From JBBRLG01 sp038231495 (GTDB taxonomy: Bacteria > Planctomycetota > Planctomycetia > Gemmatales > Gemmataceae): a stretch of DNA of 8,763 bases. The translations under genes and the position numbers were made by a program. The first letter of the stretch is position 1, and every line of letters begins with the position of its first letter. The DNA lies in contig JBBRLG010000311.1 in NCBI GenBank assembly GCA_038231495.1, positions 1 through 8,763 on the forward strand, in the 5' to 3' direction. Positions 6,986 through 8,763 of this stretch are shown in pieces. Below the pieces are notes generated by a model that was not told the DNA's origin, did no database searches, and saw nothing but the letters and a program-made list of their open reading frames with translations.

Positions 6986-7085
6986 GGAGCCGGGAGCATT
7001 TCAGCCGAAATGCTCCCGGCTTTTTGCATTGATTGCCGCTGGCGGCTTTGCAAATGCCTGCAAAGCCGCCAGCGGCGGCGGGGAC
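6986..7085 (+). repeat. Two-hairpin repeat element, copy B
   Basis: This copy has the same orientation and order of parts as copy A. It starts 14 bases after the propeller gene's stop. Hairpin 1 pairs 6989-7002 with 7007-7020, a perfect 14-bp stem with loop AGCC. Hairpin 2 pairs 7035-7052 with 7059-7076, a perfect 18-bp stem with loop AATGCC. The spacer between hairpins is 14 bases against 5 in copy A. Relative to copy A, stem 2 has T-A changed to G-C (7041/7070) and G-C changed to A-T (7052/7059), so both strands of each pair changed and pairing is kept. Confidence 0.85.
6989..7025 (+). terminator. Intrinsic terminator after the propeller gene
   Basis: Hairpin 1 of repeat copy B is a perfect 14-bp GC-rich stem with a 4-base loop, directly followed by TTTTT at 7021-7025. 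This is a good rho-independent terminator for the propeller gene and insulates trigger factor, whose own -10 candidate lies about 80 bases on. Confidence 0.75.
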
Positions 7086-7107
7086 TTCTTTCTCGCCGCC
7101 AACCGCC

Positions 7108-7113
7108 TAGAAT
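7108..7113 (+). promoter_or_regulatory. Candidate -10 element of trigger factor gene
   Basis: TAGAAT matches TATAAT at 5 of 6 positions and stands out in GC-rich sequence, 46 bases before ATG 7160. The -35 region (around 7086-7091, TTCTTT) is weak. The terminator just upstream makes a separate promoter for this gene likely. Confidence 0.45.
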
Positions 7114-7159
7114 ACAGCACACGAACGGGCGACGCTTCGGACCCAGAAAGTAGGATACC

Positions 7160-8686
7160 ATGACTGACGAAACCAAAACGGAAGAAACCCCTCCCACCCC
7201 GGAGGCCGCCACCGACACCACGACCGCCACCGCCGAGGCCGAGGACGGCACCAAAAAGCCCGAAAAACTCGGCCAGACCGTCGAAATCAAAGACATCGGG
7301 CCGTGCAAGAAACACATCAAAGTCACCGTCAACCGCGAGGACATCGACAAGCGCCTCGGCGCGAAGTTCAGCGAACTCGTCCTCGAATCTAACGTCGCCG
7401 GCTTCCGGCCCGGCAAGGCGCCGCGCAAGATCATCGAACGCCGTTTCCAGAAGGACGTCAGCAGCCAGGTGAAGGGCGAAATCCTCCTCGCCAGCCTCGA
7501 ACAACTGGCCGAGGACCACGACATCGCCCCTCTCAGCTCGCCGAACATCGATCCGCTCAAGATCGAATTGCCGCCGCAGGGGCCGTTGACCTACGAGTTC
7601 GAGGTCGAAGTCCGGCCGCAGTTCGACTTGCCCAATTACAAGGGTCTGAAGCTTCGCCGCATCGTCCACACCTTCACACCCGAAGAGATTGAACTGGAGG
7701 AGCGCCGGCTGCTGACGCCCTACGGCCAGATCGTGCCGAAGCCGGACGGCAACGTGCAGCTGCACGACATCCTCGTCGCCGACGTGACCACGCGCGATGG
7801 CGAACGCCTGCTGAGTGAGATCAAGGAATCGACCTTCCGTGTCAACAAGCAACTCGCGTTCAAGGACGGCATCGCCAAGAAGTTTTTGGAGCAGGTCCAA
7901 GGCGCCAACGCCGGTGACACCCGCGTCGTTGGCGTGACGCTCTCCAGCTACGTCTCCGACCCGGCCCTTCAGGGCAAAACGGTACAGGCGACCTTCGCGA
8001 TCAAGGACGTGAAAACGGTCGTGTTGCCGGAGCTGACGCACGAGTTTTTGCACACCTTCCACGTCAAAACGCCGGAACAGTTGCGCGAGTTGGTGCAGGT
8101 GGTCTTGCAACGCCGCCTAGAATATCAACAGCGGCAGTCGATCCGGCAACAAGTATTGGAGCACATCGCGGCGGCTGCGACCTGGGAGTTGCCGAACGAC
8201 CTGCTGTTACGCCAGTCGCGCCGGGCGCTGCAACGCCGTGTCATGGAAATGAAAGCCGACGGCATCGCCGAGGACGAGATCACCAGCCGCATGCGTCTCT
8301 TGCAGCAGGACGTTATCAAGAGTACCGAATTGGCGCTGAAGGAGCACTTCGTGCTTCAGAAGATCGCCGAGGAGGAGAAGATCGACGTCAACGACGACGA
8401 TCTGGACGAAGAGATCGACCGGCTGGCCGAGCAGGGCGACGAGTCGCCGCGCCGCGTCCGCGCCCGGCTCGAAAAGGAAGACATGCTCGAAGCGCTGGCG
8501 ATCGAGATGATCGAACGCAAGGCGCTGGACCTGATCCTCGACACGGCCGAGTACACCGACGTGCCGCTCGGCAGCGAGAACGAGGAGCCGGCCATGAGCA
8601 GCAGCGAACAGCAGGCGGTGCCCGGCGAGATGCAGGATCCCAATGCCGAGCCGCCGGCCGAGGGCGCGCCGGCGAATCCGAGTTAA
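7160..8686 (+). CDS. tig: Trigger factor, ribosome-associated chaperone
   Basis: 508 residues, against about 430 in E. coli. Trigger factor binds near the ribosome exit tunnel and shields nascent chains; many family members also have peptidyl-prolyl isomerase activity. The order of parts is: an acidic, Thr/Glu/Pro-rich N-terminal extension (1-35); the ribosome-binding domain (about 38-165) with the signature GFRPGKAP at 81-88; a middle FKBP-like domain (about 185-290) ending at the conserved VLPELTHEFL linker (288-297); and a helical C-terminal chaperone domain (about 300-465). A Glu/Pro/Ala/Ser-rich tail (470-508) follows. The FKBP part is divergent: the usual Gly-Phe-Glu-Asp-Gly segment reads LAFKDGIAKKF, so isomerase activity may be reduced (inference). 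ATG 7160 follows AGGA at 7152-7155 with only a 4-base gap. In many bacteria clpP and clpX follow this gene; here the sequence ends 77 bases after the TAA stop, so that cannot be seen. Confidence 0.95.
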   Translation: MTDETKTEETPPTPEAATDTTTATAEAEDGTKKPEKLGQTVEIKDIGPCKKHIKVTVNREDIDKRLGAKFSELVLESNVAGFRPGKAPRKIIERRFQKDVSSQVKGEILLASLEQLAEDHDIAPLSSPNIDPLKIELPPQGPLTYEFEVEVRPQFDLPNYKGLKLRRIVHTFTPEEIELEERRLLTPYGQIVPKPDGNVQLHDILVADVTTRDGERLLSEIKESTFRVNKQLAFKDGIAKKFLEQVQGANAGDTRVVGVTLSSYVSDPALQGKTVQATFAIKDVKTVVLPELTHEFLHTFHVKTPEQLRELVQVVLQRRLEYQQRQSIRQQVLEHIAAAATWELPNDLLLRQSRRALQRRVMEMKADGIAEDEITSRMRLLQQDVIKSTELALKEHFVLQKIAEEEKIDVNDDDLDEEIDRLAEQGDESPRRVRARLEKEDMLEALAIEMIERKALDLILDTAEYTDVPLGSENEEPAMSSSEQQAVPGEMQDPNAEPPAEGAPANPS

Positions 8687-8707
8687 AAAGCAGACACGGG
8701 GCGAGCC

Positions 8708-8763
8708 GGGGGGGGGGGGGGGCGCGGGGGGGGGCCCCCCCCCGGGGGGGTGGGACCCCCCCG
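8708..8763. other. G/C homopolymer tail, probable contig-end artefact
   Basis: After normal sequence up to about 8707 come runs of 15 G, 9 G, 9 C and 7 G, broken by a few other bases. This is unlike anything else in the window and is typical of low-quality read ends joined at a contig end. It should not be read as genomic sequence. Confidence 0.8.

Noticed and set aside
5099..7085. CRISPR array or integron attC sites
   Set aside because: There are only two copies, nearly 1.9 kb apart, with a full gene between; there are no spacers, no cas genes and no integron integrase.
7001..8110. 369-codon minus-strand open frame
   Set aside because: It is antisense to trigger factor, which has unmistakable family signatures, and it begins inside repeat copy B.
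8708..8763. G-quadruplex or regulatory G-tract
   Set aside because: The mixed long G and C runs sit at the very end of the sequence and look like a sequencing artefact rather than a functional tract.

Overview
The window looks like chromosomal DNA from a GC-rich planctomycete, most likely a Gemmataceae-type lineage. The evidence is a dehydrogenase/HEAT/cytochrome c protein of the Pirellula/Verrucomicrobium type, an N-terminal LEALEDRCLLS tag typical of exported planctomycete proteins, and a long trigger factor with low-complexity tails. Assignment below phylum level is inference.

Layout, left to right. The first 105 bases hold no gene, only a short inverted repeat. A minus-strand operon follows (4850 down to 106): a secreted SGNH-like hydrolase family protein, then, overlapping it by one base (TGATG), a 1152-residue exported protein with a beta-propeller dehydrogenase domain, HEAT repeats, a heme-binding CxxCH domain and a C-terminal beta-sandwich-like tail. 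These two probably act together in the cell envelope on carbohydrate or other organic substrates; the substrate is unknown. A 174-base divergent region (4851-5024) carries an excellent promoter for a plus-strand tRNA-Gly(GCC) and a weaker candidate for the operon.

Downstream of the tRNA, on the plus strand, lies a 579-residue protein with a seven-bladed Vgb-like propeller and four DUF4214-like units. It is bracketed by two direct copies of an element of about 90-100 bases made of two hairpins. The second hairpin of each copy is a perfect 18-bp stem, yet the copies differ in sequence at two pairs where both strands have changed together. This repeated structure is the most unusual feature of the window. 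The last gene is trigger factor (tig), with its own candidate promoter. The final 56 bases are G/C homopolymer runs that look like an end-of-contig sequencing or assembly artefact.

I found no CRISPR array, transposase, integrase or recognisable defence system. The candidate undescribed item is the two-hairpin repeat, not a new protein system.
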